64,000 nucleotides of DNA from NCBI RefSeq assembly GCF_008329905.1, contig NZ_CP032155.1, positions 5,208,001 to 5,272,000 on the forward strand. Direction: 5' to 3'. This DNA is from Mycobacterium sp. ELW1 (GTDB taxonomy: Bacteria > Actinomycetota > Actinomycetes > Mycobacteriales > Mycobacteriaceae). Shown in pieces: positions 1-8,249 of the stretch. How positions within the stretch are numbered: position 1 is the first letter of the stretch; the number at the start of each line of letters is the position of its first letter. Position numbers and translations under genes: made by a program. The notes under the pieces were generated by a model. The model did not search any database. It was not told the origin of the DNA and was given only the letters and a program-made list of their open reading frames with translations.

Positions 1-339
1 GATCGGCTCCAGATGCATCAGCGCCCCACTGACGTCGGCCGGGGTGGAGGACCGCGACTGCAGCACCATGCTGATCATGTGGGCGGTGCGGTCGGCCGAC
101 GGCAGATGCACCACGGCACCGCCCACGTTGCCGCGCCGCACCGACACCAGACCGTCGACCTCGAGGATGTGGATCGCCTCGCGCAGCGCGGGCGGGCTGA
201 CGCCGAACTCGGTGAACAGACTCTCCTGGGAGGGTAGGACGTCACCTTCCCGCAGCCGGCCGGAGAGGATGTCGTCGCGCAGCCGCGACGCGACGATGTC
301 GGCGACGCGGGGCTGACGGATACGCGGAGCGGCTGCCAT
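1..339 (-). CDS. GntR/FadR-family transcriptional regulator, N-terminal part (cut by window edge)
   Basis: Only the first 113 residues lie in the window. Residues about 11-80 form a GntR winged helix: a DDILSGRL helix, then EGDVLPSQESLFTEFGVS, the PALREAIHILEVDGLV recognition segment and the RRGNVGG wing. The effector domain (FadR/FCD expected) is beyond the edge, so ligand class is unknown. The ATG (339-337) is the only good start. It diverges from the crotonase gene at 431, and the 91-bp gap carries a 14-bp palindrome that fits a FadR-type operator. A local repressor of the catabolic cluster is therefore likely; regulation is inferred. Confidence 0.85.
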   Translation of the reverse strand, partial: MAAAPRIRQPRVADIVASRLRDDILSGRLREGDVLPSQESLFTEFGVSPPALREAIHILEVDGLVSVRRGNVGGAVVHLPSADRTAHMISMVLQSRSSTPADVSGALMHLEPI

Positions 340-367
340 CGACTCCCCCCGTCACACCATCCTTGCC

Positions 368-381
368 ATCTTGTACAAGAT
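368..381. promoter_or_regulatory. Palindromic operator, FadR/GntR type
   Basis: ATCTTGTACAAGAT is a perfect 14-bp palindrome. Its core TTGTACAA fits the known FadR-subfamily pattern TNGT-N-ACNA in compact form. It sits midway between the divergent regulator (start 339) and the first crotonase (start 431). A second inverted repeat overlaps it: AGATAGC at 378-384 with GCTATCT at 396-402, an 11-base spacer. Autoregulation plus control of the crotonase operon is the inferred role. Confidence 0.6.
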
Positions 382-430
382 AGCACTACTGTTGGGCTAT
401 CTGTAAAGTCGGCGAAGGGCGGAGTTTTCG

Positions 431-1243
431 GTGGGTGACGAGGCCCGATCGGCCGACGGAGTGGTGACGACATCACGCGATGGCGCGGTGCTGCACATCC
501 TGCTCGATCGACCTGGTCGCCGTAATTCCCTGAGCCCCAGCATGATCGACTCGCTCAACAACGCACTGGTCGCCGCGGCCAGCGACGAGGAGCTGCGGGC
601 GGTGCATCTGAGCGGGGCCGGGCCGGACTTCTGCGCCGGAGTGGACTGGGTCGGCTCCAACAGCGGCGGGCAGCGCCCCCGCACCGGCGATCTGGTCCGC
701 CGCATCCCGCATACCGCGCACCGCGCCATCGAACTCATCCACACGCTGCACCTGCCGGTCGTGTGCACGGTGCGCGGCTGGGCCGCAGGCATGGGCTGCA
801 ACCTGGCGCTGGCAGCGGACTTCACGGTGGCGGCCGCCGATGCCGTGTTCTGGGAACCGTTTGTGGCCCGCGGCTTCAGCCCGGACTCGGGCGCGACGTG
901 GCTGTTGCCGCGGCTGGTGGGTGTCGCCCGCGCCAAGGAGATGCTGCTGCTCGGCGAAAAGGTCGAGGCTGCGACGGCCGAGCAGTGGGGCCTGATCCAC
1001 CGCAGCGTCGAGGAGTCCGACCTCGAGGACACCGTTTCCGCCCTGCTGGACCGGCTGGCATCCGGTCCGACGGTCGCGATCGGTTTGGCCAAGCAGGCCA
1101 TCAACCACAGCCAGCACGCCACCCTGAACCAGGCCATGACCCAGGAGTTGTTCAACCTCGAACTGTCCTGCCGGACATCGGACTTCAAAGAAGGTCTGGC
1201 GGCTTTTCGGGAGAAGCGCACACCCGGCTTCACCGGGCGATGA
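431..1243 (+). CDS. Enoyl-CoA hydratase/isomerase family protein (crotonase 1, PaaG-like active site)
   Basis: A 270-residue crotonase starting at GTG. Oxyanion-hole segments are FCAGVD (about 67-72) and AAGMGCN (118-124). The classic hydratase glutamates are absent: the GGCELA position reads GMGCNLA and the QPEI position reads EPFV. Instead SPDSGATW (150-157) supplies Asp152, the arrangement of PaaG-type isomerases. It is therefore more likely a double-bond isomerase or a specialised hydratase than a classical enoyl-CoA hydratase. It is first gene of a rightward run with two more crotonases and two acyl-CoA synthetases. The substrate is unknown. Confidence 0.88.
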   Translation: MGDEARSADGVVTTSRDGAVLHILLDRPGRRNSLSPSMIDSLNNALVAAASDEELRAVHLSGAGPDFCAGVDWVGSNSGGQRPRTGDLVRRIPHTAHRAIELIHTLHLPVVCTVRGWAAGMGCNLALAADFTVAAADAVFWEPFVARGFSPDSGATWLLPRLVGVARAKEMLLLGEKVEAATAEQWGLIHRSVEESDLEDTVSALLDRLASGPTVAIGLAKQAINHSQHATLNQAMTQELFNLELSCRTSDFKEGLAAFREKRTPGFTGR

Positions 1244-1260
1244 GAGATGAGGAAGCACTG

Positions 1261-2073
1261 ATGTCGGCACAGTCGTACGCCACCATCGGCTACGAGGTCA
1301 CCGGCCACACGGCAACGATCACGTTGAACCGGCCCGAGGCGCTCAATGCGCTGAGCCCACACATGATCACCGAACTGCGCAGCGCCTACGACCGCGCGGA
1401 GAACGACGACAACGTCTGGTTGTCGATCGTCACCGGCACGGGGCGCGCGTTCTGTACCGGAGCCGACGTCAAGGAGATTCCCGAAGACGGCAAGGTGATC
1501 GACGAGCGGCCCTATCTGTCCACCTACGACCAGTGGGAGGCGCCGCAGGAAGGAACCCCGCCGTTCCGGCGGATGGCCAAGCCGGTGATCGTGGCGATCA
1601 ACGGAATCTGTTGTGGCGCAGGCCTGGACTGGGTGACCACCGGTGACATCGTGATCGCCTCGGACCAAGCGACATTCTTCGACCCGCACGTGTCGATCGG
1701 TCTGGTGGCGGGCCGCGAGATGGTACGGCTGGCCAGGGTGTTGCCCCGTACCGTGGCGTTACGGATGGCGATGATGGGCAAGCATGAGCGCATGGACGCT
1801 GCCCGTGCCTACGAGCTGGGACTGATCACCGAGATCGTCGAACATGACCGGCTCCTCGAGCGGGCCCACGAGATCGCCGAGATCGTGACCCGCAACGCGC
1901 CGTTGGCGGTTCGCGGCACCCGCTTGGCGATCATCAAGGGACGGGAGATCCCGATGCACGAGGCCGAGATGCTCGCCGAGGCCTTCCGGGAGCGCAATCT
2001 GCACACCGAAGACTCTCTCGAAGGCCCCAAGGCCTTCGTCGAGAAGCGCGCACCTGAATGGCAATGCCGATGA
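1261..2073 (+). CDS. Enoyl-CoA hydratase/isomerase family protein (crotonase 2)
   Basis: A 270-residue crotonase; the ATG at 1261 is preceded by GAGGAAG. FCTGAD (64-69) and CCGAG (117-121) form the oxyanion hole. Both usual catalytic glutamates are replaced: the second position lies in FFDPHVSIGLV (139-149) with Asp141 and His143. The same FFD-x-HVS-x-GLV motif is in the next gene, so the two form a pair distinct from crotonase 1. A motif of this kind recalls C-C-cleaving crotonases such as 6-oxocamphor hydrolase, which use Asp/His. That resemblance comes from memory and is unproven. It overlaps the next gene by up to 16 bases. Confidence 0.87.
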   Translation: MSAQSYATIGYEVTGHTATITLNRPEALNALSPHMITELRSAYDRAENDDNVWLSIVTGTGRAFCTGADVKEIPEDGKVIDERPYLSTYDQWEAPQEGTPPFRRMAKPVIVAINGICCGAGLDWVTTGDIVIASDQATFFDPHVSIGLVAGREMVRLARVLPRTVALRMAMMGKHERMDAARAYELGLITEIVEHDRLLERAHEIAEIVTRNAPLAVRGTRLAIIKGREIPMHEAEMLAEAFRERNLHTEDSLEGPKAFVEKRAPEWQCR

Positions 2074-2855
2074 CCGCCGCATTCGAGACCATCCTGCTCG
2101 ACTTCGACCGGACCGATCACGTCGCCACCATCACCCTGAACCGCCCAGACCAGCTCAACGCGTTCAACCGAACCATGTGCGAAGAAGTCGCCGCCGCATG
2201 GCGAATCGTGAAGAACGACAACGCCATCAACGCGGTGGTCCTGCGCGCTGCCGGCGAACGGGCCTTCAGCGCGGGATTGGACATCAAAACTCCGTACGGC
2301 CAGCCGCAGAATGTGTGGAATCACGAAGACCCGGGCGAACTGCTCAGCCCGAAGTGGCAGAAGATGTGGAAGCCCGTCGTGTGTGCGGTGCACGGCATGT
2401 GCACCGCGGGGGCGTTCTACTTCGTCAACGAGTCCGATGTGGTGATCTGCTCGCAGGACGCGACATTCTTCGACTCCCATGTCAGCGCGGGTCTGGTGTG
2501 TGCGCTCGAGCCGATCGGCCTGATGCGCAAGATCGGGCTCGGTGAGTCACTTCGAATCGCACTGATGGGCAATGACGAACGGGTCAGCGCCGACACCGCA
2601 CTGCGCATCGGTCTGGTGTCAGAGGTCGTCAAGCCCGACGATCTCTGGTCGCGGGCCCACGAGATCGCCGCCACCATCGCCGCCAAGCCACCGTCGGCCA
2701 CCCAGGGGACGGTCAAGGCGATCTGGGAGTCACTGGACAAGCCGTATCGCGCGGCCATGGAGCAGAACCTGATCTACACCCGGCTGGGCAATCCATTGGG
2801 TCAGGCCGAGCTGGCCGAGCAGGAGAAGACCCGGATCGTTCCGAAGGTGCGGTAA
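2058..2855 (+). CDS. Enoyl-CoA hydratase/isomerase family protein (crotonase 3)
   Basis: Up to 265 residues. Three in-frame ATGs (2058, 2064, 2070) are possible; the last overlaps the previous stop as ATGA, so the true N-terminus may be four residues shorter. FSAGLD (70-75) and CTAGAF (115-120) make the oxyanion hole. FFDSHVSAGLV (137-147; Asp139, His141) replaces the hydratase glutamate region and matches crotonase 2. The stop TAA overlaps the ATG of the acyl-CoA synthetase by one base, indicating translational coupling. Probably acts on a CoA thioester made by the neighbouring ligases; reaction unknown. Confidence 0.87.
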   Translation: MAMPMTAAFETILLDFDRTDHVATITLNRPDQLNAFNRTMCEEVAAAWRIVKNDNAINAVVLRAAGERAFSAGLDIKTPYGQPQNVWNHEDPGELLSPKWQKMWKPVVCAVHGMCTAGAFYFVNESDVVICSQDATFFDSHVSAGLVCALEPIGLMRKIGLGESLRIALMGNDERVSADTALRIGLVSEVVKPDDLWSRAHEIAATIAAKPPSATQGTVKAIWESLDKPYRAAMEQNLIYTRLGNPLGQAELAEQEKTRIVPKVR

Positions 2856-4306
2856 TGCACGCGCTGAGCCGCCGGATCAGCGACGTCCTGGGGCTGGACC
2901 CCGAGGCCCGCGCGATCGAATACGACGGCCACTGGTACACCTGGCGGCAGCTCGCGGACGCGAGTGGGCGAATCGCCTCGGTCGTGCGACCCGGCACCGA
3001 CGTGGGAATCCTGCTGCGCAACAGCCCCGCTCATGTGGCCGCACTGCTCGGGGTGCTCGCGGCCGGCGGCTGCGTCGTCGTCATCAACCCGTCGCGCGGC
3101 GACGAGCGGATCAGGGCCGATATCGCCACGTTGACCCTGCCGGTGATCGTCGGCACCGACGACGACATCACGCTGCTGGTACAACCGGCCGATACCACCA
3201 CGGTGGTGTCGATCGGCAATGGCGACGCCGCTCCGCGGATCCGGCCCGGAGCGCCCACCGATCCCGGCTCGGGACAGGTGGCGGTCCGGATGCTGACCAG
3301 CGGCACCACCGGACCGCCCAAACGCGTCGACCTCACCTACGACATGCTGGCGGTCTCGGTGATCGGCACCGACGTCACGACAGCGACCGCACCGACGGCG
3401 GTCTCCGGCGGCGTCGCGATCGTCAACGCGCCGCTGGTGCACATCGGCGGGGTGTATCGGGTTCTGCAATGTACCTGCGCGGCACGGCCGTTCGTGCTCC
3501 TGCCGCGCTTTGAGCTGGCCGCCTGGGCCGAGGCGGTTCGCCGCTACTCCCCCAAGGCGGTGTCGCTGGTACCCGCGGCGCTGCGGATGGTGCTGCACTC
3601 CGACCTGGGGCCCGACGACCTCGCCGGGGTCCGGGCTGTCACGTCCGGCACCGCACCGTTGTCGGCCGACGATGCCGATGCCTTTACCGCAAAGTTCGGT
3701 GTCCCGGTGCTGACGTCCTATGCGGCAACCGAATTCGGTGGCGGCGTCGCCGGCTGGACGCTGGCCGATCACCGGAAGTATTGGACGTCCAAGCGCGGCA
3801 GCGTAGGCCGGGCCAGCCTGGGTGCCGAGCTGCGGGTGGTGTCCGACGACGGGATGCCGCTCCGCACGGGAGAGGTCGGACTGTTGGAGGTGAAGCCGGG
3901 CCAACTCGGGCGCGACGCCCCGTGGGTGCGCACCACCGACCTGGCACGCATCGACACCGACGGGTTCCTGTGGATCCTGGGCCGAGCCGATCAGGCCATC
4001 ATCCGAGGCGGCTTCAAAGTGCTGCCCGACGACGTGCGGGCGGCGCTGGAAGCTCACCCCGTCGTGCTCGGCGCATCGGTGGTGGGCAGGGCCGACGAAC
4101 GCCTCGGCGAGACACCGGTCGCGATGGTCGAGCTGCGCGACGGCGAGTCGGTCACCGACGCCGAGCTGGTCGAGTACCTGCGGACCCGGCTGGCGCCCTA
4201 CGAAATCCCGTCGGAAATTGCGATAGTCGAGGCGATCCCGCGTACACCGTCCGGCAAGGCGGATCTGAGTGCGGTTCGGCAACACTTCACCGGCCGTGAC
4301 CACTGA
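2855..4306 (+). CDS. AMP-dependent acyl-CoA synthetase/ligase (ANL family) 1
   Basis: A 483-residue ANL enzyme. The phosphate-binding loop is LTSGTTGPPKRV (147-158); the usual PKG is PKR. SYAATEFGGG matches the YGxTE motif, GRADQAIIRGGFKVLPDD is the hinge region, and the C-terminal PSGKAD carries the lysine normally needed for adenylation. It is shorter than typical fatty acyl-CoA synthetases (500-550). It should activate a carboxylic acid to its CoA ester through an acyl-AMP. It starts one base inside the crotonase 3 stop and overlaps the next ligase, so two ligases are made from one transcript. Confidence 0.88.
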   Translation: MHALSRRISDVLGLDPEARAIEYDGHWYTWRQLADASGRIASVVRPGTDVGILLRNSPAHVAALLGVLAAGGCVVVINPSRGDERIRADIATLTLPVIVGTDDDITLLVQPADTTTVVSIGNGDAAPRIRPGAPTDPGSGQVAVRMLTSGTTGPPKRVDLTYDMLAVSVIGTDVTTATAPTAVSGGVAIVNAPLVHIGGVYRVLQCTCAARPFVLLPRFELAAWAEAVRRYSPKAVSLVPAALRMVLHSDLGPDDLAGVRAVTSGTAPLSADDADAFTAKFGVPVLTSYAATEFGGGVAGWTLADHRKYWTSKRGSVGRASLGAELRVVSDDGMPLRTGEVGLLEVKPGQLGRDAPWVRTTDLARIDTDGFLWILGRADQAIIRGGFKVLPDDVRAALEAHPVVLGASVVGRADERLGETPVAMVELRDGESVTDAELVEYLRTRLAPYEIPSEIAIVEAIPRTPSGKADLSAVRQHFTGRDH

Positions 4307-5765
4307 CACCGTAGGACGGCTCCTGCGCCATCAGGCCGCCGCACGCGGCGACCATCGCCTGCTGGTGTGCGATGCCGAACGGCTCACCTACCGCGAGGCC
4401 GAGGAACGCTCCGCCCGGCTGGCCCGCGGACTGATCGCCTTGGGCGCGCGCAAGGGTACCCACGTCGGGGTGCTGTATCCCAACGGCACGCAGTTCGTGG
4501 TCGCGGCGCTCGCCGCGGCGCGCATCGGCTGCGTCGTGGTACCGATCTCGACCTTCTCGACCGGTGCCGAGCTGGAAACCCAGCTCGTCCACAGCGACAC
4601 CGAGATCCTGCTCACCGCAAGCTCTTTCCGCGGTCACGACTACGCCGCCCGGCTCCGGGACGTGACCGCACCGCGGCTGCGACATGTGGTGTTCAACAAC
4701 GACATCGCCGCGATGGCTGAGCCGGCAGCCTCCGACGATGACGGCGACGGCCGCGACCCACTGGTGATCGTCTACACGTCGGGATCCACCGGAGCCGCGA
4801 AGGGTGTGGTGCTCACCCACGAGGCGCTGCTGGGACATCAGCGCAACCTCAACGAGATTCGCGGTCTGACCGCGCAGGACATCCTGTTCTGCAACTCACC
4901 GTTCTTCTGGATCGGTGGTTTCGGCTTCGGCCTGTTGGCGACCATGATCGCGGGGGCGACGCTGGTGTGTTCCAACGCCACCGACGCCGGCGAAGTTCTC
5001 GATCTGCTCGAGGAGGTGCGGCCCACGATCACCAACGGATTCGCGGCCGGCATAGCGCATCTGGCGCGTCATGAGAGCTTTGCGCGGCGAGATCTGTCGT
5101 CGATGCGGCGCGGCAACCTTTATCCGATCATGGCTCCCGATGTCCGGCCCCGCGATCCGGAGCTGCGGCACAACATGCTGGGCCTGACCGAGGCCGGCAG
5201 TGTGCTGTTGCTCAGCGGAGACGAGACCGACCAGCCCGAACATCGCCGTGGGTCGTTTGGTAAACCCGCACCCGGTTTCGAAACCACGATCGTCGACGGG
5301 GAGCTGTGGATCCGCGGCCGGTATCTGATGGAGGGCTATTACAAGCGCAGCCGCGACGAGTGCTTCGACGCCGACGGATGGTTTCACACCGGCGATCTGG
5401 TCCGCACCGATGCCGACGGCTTCTTCTACTTCCTCGGCAGGCGCGGTTCGATGATCAAAACCGCCGGCGCCAATGTGTTTCCGGCCGAGGTGGAGAAGGC
5501 GATTTCCCGCGCGACCGGTGGGCTGGTCGCCCACGTGATCGGTGTCCCCGATCCGGGACGCGGCCAGATCGTCGCCGCGGCGGTGGTCACCGCGGATGCC
5601 GGCGCGTTCGACGCCGACGCGTTGCGATTGAACCTCAAGGCCGAACTGTCGTCGTACAAGATCCCGCGACGCGTCCTGGCACTGACTCCCGACCAGCTGC
5701 CCCTGATGTCCAGCGGCAAGATCGATGTGCGCCGCCTGCGTGAGCTGCTGAGAGCACAGGCGTAA
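4296..5765 (+). CDS. AMP-dependent acyl-CoA synthetase/ligase (ANL family) 2
   Basis: 489 residues from GTG 4296, which overlaps the previous stop by 11 bases. An in-frame GTG at 4269 would add nine residues; 4296 fits the family N-terminus (TTDTVGRLLRHQAAARGD). The P-loop is YTSGSTGAAKG (160-170). MLGLTEAG is a weak YGxTE equivalent, GWFHTGDL and GRRGSMIKTAGANVFPAEVE are the hinge, and SSGKIDVRRL holds the C-terminal lysine. Sequence differs clearly from ligase 1, so the two probably handle different acids or pathway stages. The next gene follows after 11 bases. Confidence 0.87.
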   Translation: MTTDTVGRLLRHQAAARGDHRLLVCDAERLTYREAEERSARLARGLIALGARKGTHVGVLYPNGTQFVVAALAAARIGCVVVPISTFSTGAELETQLVHSDTEILLTASSFRGHDYAARLRDVTAPRLRHVVFNNDIAAMAEPAASDDDGDGRDPLVIVYTSGSTGAAKGVVLTHEALLGHQRNLNEIRGLTAQDILFCNSPFFWIGGFGFGLLATMIAGATLVCSNATDAGEVLDLLEEVRPTITNGFAAGIAHLARHESFARRDLSSMRRGNLYPIMAPDVRPRDPELRHNMLGLTEAGSVLLLSGDETDQPEHRRGSFGKPAPGFETTIVDGELWIRGRYLMEGYYKRSRDECFDADGWFHTGDLVRTDADGFFYFLGRRGSMIKTAGANVFPAEVEKAISRATGGLVAHVIGVPDPGRGQIVAAAVVTADAGAFDADALRLNLKAELSSYKIPRRVLALTPDQLPLMSSGKIDVRRLRELLRAQA

Positions 5766-5776
5766 CTTCTAGGTCC

Positions 5777-6385
5777 ATGACGCTGCAGGCACATGTCGAG
5801 ACGTTCCGCCGGGCCGGTGATCACGCCGTGTCGGTGGCCGAGCAGGTCGGGCCCGACCAGTGGGATTCGCCCGCGCTCGGGACGTGGTCGGTGCGCACGC
5901 TCGTCGGACACATCGGCCGATCCTTCACCACCCTGATCGACTACTCGGACCGAACGGCCGAGCGGCTGGACATCGCCGACTCCGCCGAGTACTACCTCGC
6001 GATCGCCCCGCTGCTCACCGACTCCTCGCAGATCGATGCACGCGCCGTCCAGGCCGGGCTGGCACTGGGTGAGCGTCCACTGGACACCCTGCGCGAACTT
6101 CAGGATCGCGCAGCCGCCGTACTCGCCACCGAGGATCGGGTCATTCAATCCATCGCCGGGGGTATGCGGCTTTCGGACTATCTGCCGACGCGGATCTTCG
6201 AACTCGGGTTGCACAGCATCGATCTGGCGCGCGCCATCGGAGCGCCCGAGGCCCTCCCGCCCGAGGTCGCCGACAGCATCCTTGCCCTCTCTGTCGCCGT
6301 CGCCCAGCGCCGTGGCGACAGCCTGGAACTGCTGTGCTCCCTCACCGGACGCGGTACCCTCGCGCCGGGCTATTCCATCGTCTGA
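5777..6385 (+). CDS. TIGR03083-type maleylpyruvate isomerase N-terminal (DinB-like) domain protein
   Basis: 202 residues of the mycothiol-dependent maleylpyruvate isomerase / DinB_2 fold, common in actinobacteria. WSVRTLVGHIGRSFTTLIDY carries the first metal-ligand histidine, and ARIFELGLHSIDLARAIG resembles the conserved HxxDL segment. The C-terminus (RGTLAPGYSIV) looks complete. Family members are thought to use mycothiol, but most have unknown substrates. Last gene of the rightward operon, it overlaps the convergent GntR gene by 16 bases. A mycothiol-dependent step in the same pathway is possible but only inferred from position. Confidence 0.75.
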   Translation: MTLQAHVETFRRAGDHAVSVAEQVGPDQWDSPALGTWSVRTLVGHIGRSFTTLIDYSDRTAERLDIADSAEYYLAIAPLLTDSSQIDARAVQAGLALGERPLDTLRELQDRAAAVLATEDRVIQSIAGGMRLSDYLPTRIFELGLHSIDLARAIGAPEALPPEVADSILALSVAVAQRRGDSLELLCSLTGRGTLAPGYSIV

Positions 6386-7053
6386 AACCGCTGCGCCACA
6401 CCCTGTTTGACAAGGTGCTCGATCAGCGGTCCCGCTCCCGCCGCCAGGTGGTCCGACATCGCGGCGCGGGCCCGCTCCTCGTCATGAGATGTGAGCGCGG
6501 CCAGGATGCGCTCGTGGTCGGCCACCGACTTCGCCGGCCAGCCCTCGATGGTGGGGAACACCGATTCCGGTGCGTACCGGGTGATCTGAGACATCAACTG
6601 GGCGAGCTTGGGCGACTGCGCCGCGACGTTGATGGCGCGATGGAATTCATGGTTGAGCCGGACCGCGCGGGAATCATCGGCAGCATAGGCGGCGACCAGC
6701 TCGTCGTGAATCGACGACAACACCGCAAGTTGGTCGTCGGTGATGTTCACCGCGGCCCGCGCGGCCAGTTCACCGCCGACGTAGGCCTGCAGGTTCGAGA
6801 CATCGGTGATGTCCCGGTCGGTGAACGGCAGCACGACGAAGCCACGCCGCGGCAGCTGATCCAGCAGACCCTCACCACGCAGCTCGAACAGGGCCTCCCG
6901 GACCGGCGTGACGCTGATGCCGAGCTCGGCGGCCAACTGATCCAGCCGGATGTACTCACCGGCGGGGTAGGTGCCGTTGAAGATCCGGGTCCGGACGAAG
7001 CGCGCGACATCCTCCGCCAGCTGCGGGCGCGGCACGAAATCCGGTGCGCTCAT
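6370..7053 (-). CDS. GntR-family transcriptional regulator (FCD domain)
   Basis: 227 residues from ATG 7053. A winged helix occupies about 10-75 (LDQLAAELGISVTPVREALFEL, PRRGFVVLPF wing). The FCD effector domain follows, with metal-site histidines suggested by NHEFHRAI, VADHERILAAL and AAMSDHLAAG. It is the last gene of the leftward operon SDR-thiolase-acyl-CoA dehydrogenase-gntR, starting one base after the dehydrogenase stop. FCD regulators usually sense a small organic acid. The palindrome at 10247-10265, upstream of this operon, is the obvious candidate site. Confidence 0.9.
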   Translation of the reverse strand: MSAPDFVPRPQLAEDVARFVRTRIFNGTYPAGEYIRLDQLAAELGISVTPVREALFELRGEGLLDQLPRRGFVVLPFTDRDITDVSNLQAYVGGELAARAAVNITDDQLAVLSSIHDELVAAYAADDSRAVRLNHEFHRAINVAAQSPKLAQLMSQITRYAPESVFPTIEGWPAKSVADHERILAALTSHDEERARAAMSDHLAAGAGPLIEHLVKQGVAQRFQTME

Positions 7054-7054
7054 G

Positions 7055-8248
7055 TCAGATCCGGTAGTCGGCGAGCAGCCGCTTGCTGATGATGTTCTTC
7101 TGGATTTCGCTGGTGCCCTCGCCGATGAGCAGGAACGGTGCGTCACGCATCAGCCGCTCGATCTCGTACTCCTTGGAGTATCCGTACCCGCCGTGGATGC
7201 GGAAGCTCTGCTGGGTGACCTCCGCGCAGAACTCGCTGGCGAGATACTTGGCCATTCCGGCCGCGACGTCATTGCGCTCGCCGGAGTCCTTCAGCCGCGC
7301 GGCGTTGACCATCATCAGATGCGCGGCCTCGACTTTGGTGGCCATCTCGGCCAGCTGGAACGCGATGGCCTGATGCTCGGCGATCGGCTTGCCGAACGTG
7401 CTGCGCTGCTGGGCATATCGGACGGCCAGCTCGAATGCGCGGATGCCGACACCGCAGGCCCTGGCCGACACGTTGACCCGGCCGACCTCGACACCGTCCA
7501 TCATCTGGAAGAAGCCCTGCCCGGGCTTGGCGCCCAGAACGTCATCAGCGCTGGCGAGATAGCCGTCGAAGATCAGCTCGGTGGTGTCGATGCCCTTGTA
7601 GCCGAGCTTGTCGAGCTTGCCGGGGATCGTGAGCCCCGGTGCGACTTCGCCGAAACCGGAGGGCTTTTCGATCAGGAACGCGGTCAGGTTACGGTGCGGC
7701 TTGTCAGCTCCCTCGTCGGTGCGCACCAGCGCCGCCACCAGAGTCGAGCTGCCGCCGTTGGTCAGCCACATCTTCTGGCCGTCGATGGTGTACGTGCCGT
7801 CGCCGTTGTTCTTCGCCTTGGTTCGGATCGCGGCGACATCGGAACCCAGCTCGGGCTCTGACATCGAGAACGCACCGCGGATCTCGCCGGTGGCCATCCT
7901 GGGCAGGAAGCGCTGCTTCTGCTCATCGGTGCCGTGCTGGCGGATCATGTAGGCCACGATGAAGTGGGTGTTGATCACCCCGGAGACGCTCATCCAGCCG
8001 CGAGCCAGCTCCTCGACGCACAGCGCGTAGGTGAGCAGCGACTCCCCCAGCCCGCCGTACTCCTCGGGGATCATCAGTCCGAACAGACCCATCTCCCGCA
8101 TCTGATCGACGATGGCCTGCGGGTAGGTGTCGGCGTGCTCGAGCTCCTGGGCGTTGGGAATGATCTCTTTGTCGACGAATTGCCGCACCGTGGAGACGAT
8201 CTCGGCCTGGACCTCGGTCAGGCCGAGGGTCTGAGCAATACGGGTCAT
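7055..8248 (-). CDS. Acyl-CoA dehydrogenase 1
   Basis: 397 residues, a full-length flavin acyl-CoA dehydrogenase. The N-terminal helical domain holds GLFGLMIPEEYGGLG. FSMSEPELGSDVAAIRTKA is the FAD/substrate signature 1, QRSTFGKPIAEHQAIAFQLAEMA is in the C-terminal domain, and RIHGGYGYSKEYEIERLMRDA is signature 2. GEGTSEIQKN carries the Glu expected to be the catalytic base. It introduces a 2,3-double bond into an acyl-CoA and passes electrons to ETF. It lies between thiolase (one base upstream) and GntR in a tight operon. Confidence 0.93.
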   Translation of the reverse strand: MTRIAQTLGLTEVQAEIVSTVRQFVDKEIIPNAQELEHADTYPQAIVDQMREMGLFGLMIPEEYGGLGESLLTYALCVEELARGWMSVSGVINTHFIVAYMIRQHGTDEQKQRFLPRMATGEIRGAFSMSEPELGSDVAAIRTKAKNNGDGTYTIDGQKMWLTNGGSSTLVAALVRTDEGADKPHRNLTAFLIEKPSGFGEVAPGLTIPGKLDKLGYKGIDTTELIFDGYLASADDVLGAKPGQGFFQMMDGVEVGRVNVSARACGVGIRAFELAVRYAQQRSTFGKPIAEHQAIAFQLAEMATKVEAAHLMMVNAARLKDSGERNDVAAGMAKYLASEFCAEVTQQSFRIHGGYGYSKEYEIERLMRDAPFLLIGEGTSEIQKNIISKRLLADYRI

Positions 8249-8249
8249 G

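Noticed and set aside
763..1260. N-terminal extension of crotonase 2 back to 763
   Set aside because: That stretch overlaps crotonase 1 in another frame and is Arg/Gly-rich; ATG 1261 has a good ribosome site and the family N-terminus.
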